A stretch of 8,482 bases of DNA, taken from assembly GCA_007135635.1 (NCBI GenBank), contig SLIO01000165.1, positions 1 through 8,482 on the forward strand, written 5' to 3'. This document shows positions 6,637 through 8,482 of this stretch, one piece after another. The stretch comes from Methylomicrobium sp. (lineage in GTDB: Bacteria > Pseudomonadota > Gammaproteobacteria > Methylococcales > Methylomonadaceae). The notes beneath the pieces are model-generated. The model was not told where the DNA came from, did not search any database, and saw nothing but the letters and a program-made list of their open reading frames with translations. Position numbers and translations under genes: made by a program. Each line of letters starts with the position of its first letter. Position 1 is the first letter of the stretch.

Positions 6637-6951
6637 ATGTTGGAATTCCATAATGTTTCTGTCATCAAAAAAGCCAACGTCTACCATAATGGTAATGTTA
6701 CGAGTCGTACCATTAAATTTGCGGACGGCACCATTAAAACCTTGGGCTTTATGTTGCCGGGAGAATACACTTTTAACACCGCCGATAAAGAATTGATGGA
6801 AATCATCGACGGCGAACTCGAGGTATTATTGCCAGGCTCCGAGCAATGGCTAAACGTTAAGGGGGGCGAAAAGTTCGACGTTCCTGCGAATGCGCAATTT
6901 AAAATAAAAATTAAAAGCCCTACCGATTATTGCTGTTCTTATTTCAAATAA
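6637..6951 (+). CDS. ppnP: Pyrimidine/purine nucleoside phosphorylase PpnP (YaiE, DUF1255)
   Basis: 104 residues forming one small beta-barrel (cupin-like) domain. The whole length matches the family: FHNVSVIKKANVY at the start, FADGTIKTLG at 28-37, LPGEYTFNTADKELMEII at 40-57, GELEVLLPG at 59-67, FDVPAN at 80-85 and TDYCCSY near the end. E. coli PpnP (94 residues) aligns from about residue 10; the N-terminal ten residues are normal in other Proteobacteria. The enzyme splits several nucleosides (for example uridine, inosine, adenosine) with phosphate to give the free base and ribose 1-phosphate, so it works in nucleoside salvage in the cytoplasm. AAAGGA (6626-6631) lies 5 nt before the ATG and supports this start. 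The gene is monocistronic and converges on the phosphoesterase gene with only 7 bp between the stops. Confidence 0.93.
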   Translation: MLEFHNVSVIKKANVYHNGNVTSRTIKFADGTIKTLGFMLPGEYTFNTADKELMEIIDGELEVLLPGSEQWLNVKGGEKFDVPANAQFKIKIKSPTDYCCSYFK

Positions 6952-6958
6952 GCCGAAT

Positions 6959-7636
6959 TTAGGTTACTCGGTCTTTACCGGAAAGATCGACAACACCCCG
7001 GTTGGCAACTCCGAAGACATCGATGTCATAAGCTATCTTTGCGTAATAACTGTCATGCTGATGCCCGTGAAAAATTTTCTTAACCCCCATTGCCTTCGCT
7101 ATATCATCGATGGCGCTAAAGCCGTATTCATGGCAACCGGGCGCTTCATGCGTCACTAATATATCGGCTTTGATGCGCTTTAATGATTCCACTTCGTCAT
7201 GCCAAATCGCTGATTTCAACTTAAGCGATAATCCATTTTTTTTGATATGCCTAGGCTGGTTGGCAAGATAATGGGCTTGGTTTTTCCACTGAGGCTTTCT
7301 CGGTGGATACCAAACACGCCCTAGGAATATTCCGCCTAAACCGGCGATGCGCAGCCCGGCGATTTCATGAACTTTTAAATGAAGGCCGTATTCAGCTAAC
7401 GCCGAGTTAAAAAGATGATGATAGCGGTGCGGAAAGTCGAAATCGTGATTGCCGGGAATCCACCAAATTTGTGTCATTCCAAAAACCGCTTCCAGATAGT
7501 GTTCGGGTGGCTGATCTAAATCACAATCACCCAACAGAACCACTGCTTCCGGTCGGCTATTCAACACGGCATTAATTAAGGGTTGAAAATCACCATGAGG
7601 ATCCCCGGCAAATAAAATCCGACTATCCCGGTTCAT
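6959..7636 (-). CDS. Calcineurin-like metallophosphoesterase, substrate unknown
   Basis: 225 residues with the full metal-ligand set of the calcineurin-like phosphoesterase fold: GDPHG (11-15, the D-x-H motif), GDCD (36-39), GNHD (62-65, catalytic His), THE (162-164) and HGHQH (190-194). All five metal-binding blocks are present, so the protein should be an active dinuclear metal enzyme. There is no signal peptide or membrane segment, so it is probably cytoplasmic. Known relatives act on nucleotides, cyclic nucleotides, protein phosphates or lipids, and nothing here singles out one substrate. The ATG at 7636 starts just before the first beta strand, as expected, but has only a weak ribosome binding site. 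The gene lies 110 bp downstream of the aminotransferase-fold gene on the same strand with no clear terminator between them, so the two may share a transcript. Confidence 0.88.
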   Translation of the reverse strand: MNRDSRILFAGDPHGDFQPLINAVLNSRPEAVVLLGDCDLDQPPEHYLEAVFGMTQIWWIPGNHDFDFPHRYHHLFNSALAEYGLHLKVHEIAGLRIAGLGGIFLGRVWYPPRKPQWKNQAHYLANQPRHIKKNGLSLKLKSAIWHDEVESLKRIKADILVTHEAPGCHEYGFSAIDDIAKAMGVKKIFHGHQHDSYYAKIAYDIDVFGVANRGVVDLSGKDRVT

Positions 7637-7746
7637 AGAATCTTGATGGACATTTTGATTACATCACTTCATATAGGAAAGGAGCCGATTTTGACGTGTG
7701 GAGGTAATTCGAGCAAGTGAAATCGCTACAAATAAAAGGCTATCAA

Positions 7747-8482
7747 TTACAAGCCTGACAAGTTATCCAGAACACGCATGATGTCGGCCTCCGAATGGTA
7801 AAAATGCGGTGAAAAGCGAACTCCTTGCCCTCTTAATGCACAAACGATACCGCAGGCTTGCAATTGCTCAAACAACACCTTGTTTGTCACTGTCTTATGT
7901 CTAAATACGACAATGCCTGATTTCAAAATTCTAGTTCGGTGGCTAATCAGTTCCAAGTGTTCATTTTGCATGACGCCCTCAGCAAGCCGGTCGGCATTAG
8001 CTATAACCGCCGCTTCGACACGGTCCATGCTAGTTTCTAATAACAGCGACAAACTAGCCGATAATGCGTGAATCCCCAGCATATTGGGGCTACCGCACTC
8101 AAATCGCTTGGCGCCAGGGTGAATTTCCCAGGGTTGATTTTCATAATTATGGACGTGTTTGATCATGTGCCAGCCGAATTGAGTCAATTGCAATTGCTCT
8201 CGGGCAGCCGGATGCGTATAAAAAACACCCAGGCCTTCCGGACCGCACATCCATTTATGACCGTCGGCCATTACAAAATCGGCTTGATAGGCTTGCACAT
8301 CGAATTCAACGGCGCCCAAACTTTGAATCGCATCAATGCAAAACAGAATACCGTTGGCTTTACAAAATCGGCCTATTTTTTCCAAATCCAGGCGTAAGCC
8401 GGAAGCGAATGCTATCGAACTCACAGTCAATAGCCGTGTATTGTTATCGACTAATGCAAATAGCGCCTCTTCCGGAGCGGAA
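7747..8482 (-). CDS. Class V aminotransferase-fold PLP-dependent enzyme, C-terminal part
   Basis: Partial gene: it runs off the right edge of the window, so the N-terminus is missing. The reading frame is open through the edge with no stop, giving 244 visible codons before TAA (7749-7747). An apparent TTG start at 8430 is therefore an artefact of truncation. Counting from the first complete codon, visible signatures are VSSIAFASG (20-28), the cofactor-binding CIDAIQSLG (48-56; D50 pairs with the pyridine nitrogen, Q53 with the PLP oxygen), and the Schiff-base lysine in DGHKWMCGPEGLG (K76). KRFECGSPN follows, the segment that reaches the partner subunit's PLP phosphate. This is the fold-type I group containing cysteine desulfurases and isopenicillin-N-epimerase-like enzymes. 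The DGHKW form and the FGWHM segment favour the latter, loosely defined subgroup. The exact reaction cannot be told from the fragment. Confidence 0.9.
   Translation of the reverse strand, partial: SAPEEALFALVDNNTRLLTVSSIAFASGLRLDLEKIGRFCKANGILFCIDAIQSLGAVEFDVQAYQADFVMADGHKWMCGPEGLGVFYTHPAAREQLQLTQFGWHMIKHVHNYENQPWEIHPGAKRFECGSPNMLGIHALSASLSLLLETSMDRVEAAVIANADRLAEGVMQNEHLELISHRTRILKSGIVVFRHKTVTNKVLFEQLQACGIVCALRGQGVRFSPHFYHSEADIMRVLDNLSGL

Noticed and set aside
8068..8397. 109-residue + strand frame opposite the aminotransferase-fold gene
   Set aside because: It is a shadow of the PLP enzyme, whose cofactor motifs lie on the - strand.

Overview
The window is about 47-50% G+C with normal bacterial gene packing. 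It fits a gammaproteobacterium. HrpA is full length and of the E. coli type, PpnP is in its long (about 104-residue) form, and a TIGR04073-type exosortase-associated protein is present. That combination is what I would expect in a gammaproteobacterial methanotroph (Methylococcales), but the assignment is inferred from gene content and the sequence does not prove it.

Left part (1-1446, + strand). The window opens inside the C-terminal third of an FAD-dependent (DAO-family) oxidoreductase. Its end overlaps a YtqB/MnmM-type SAM-dependent methyltransferase by 35 bp. Together they look like a split route for the last two steps of mnm5s2U formation in tRNA, which E. coli carries out with the fused enzyme MnmC. 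Next comes a self-contained unit: a near-consensus sigma70 promoter, a small exported TIGR04073-like protein and a strong intrinsic terminator.

Middle (1436-5720). About 400 bp of gene-free DNA lies between two convergent genes, so it needs no promoter. It carries a tight cluster of DnaA-box-like sequences beside a T-rich stretch. The minus strand then holds hrpA, a 1295-residue DEAH-box RNA helicase with all its motifs intact. Its perfect TATAAT lies just upstream of the gene.

Right part (5721-8482). A 316-bp divergent intergenic region separates hrpA from a small secreted helical protein. That protein has a visible internal duplication and an SmbP-like pattern but lacks the histidines. After its terminator comes ppnP (nucleoside phosphorylase), with an extended -10 promoter. 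It converges, with a 7-bp gap, on a minus-strand calcineurin-like metallophosphoesterase. The window ends inside a minus-strand class V aminotransferase-fold PLP enzyme, which may be co-transcribed with the phosphoesterase.

I see no tRNA or rRNA genes, insertion sequences, CRISPR arrays, phage genes or broken genes. Most of the window is ordinary housekeeping sequence. The items worth a second look are the split mnm5s2U gene pair, the DnaA-box cluster in the convergent gap, the duplicated exported helical protein, and the hairpin-rich DNA ahead of it.
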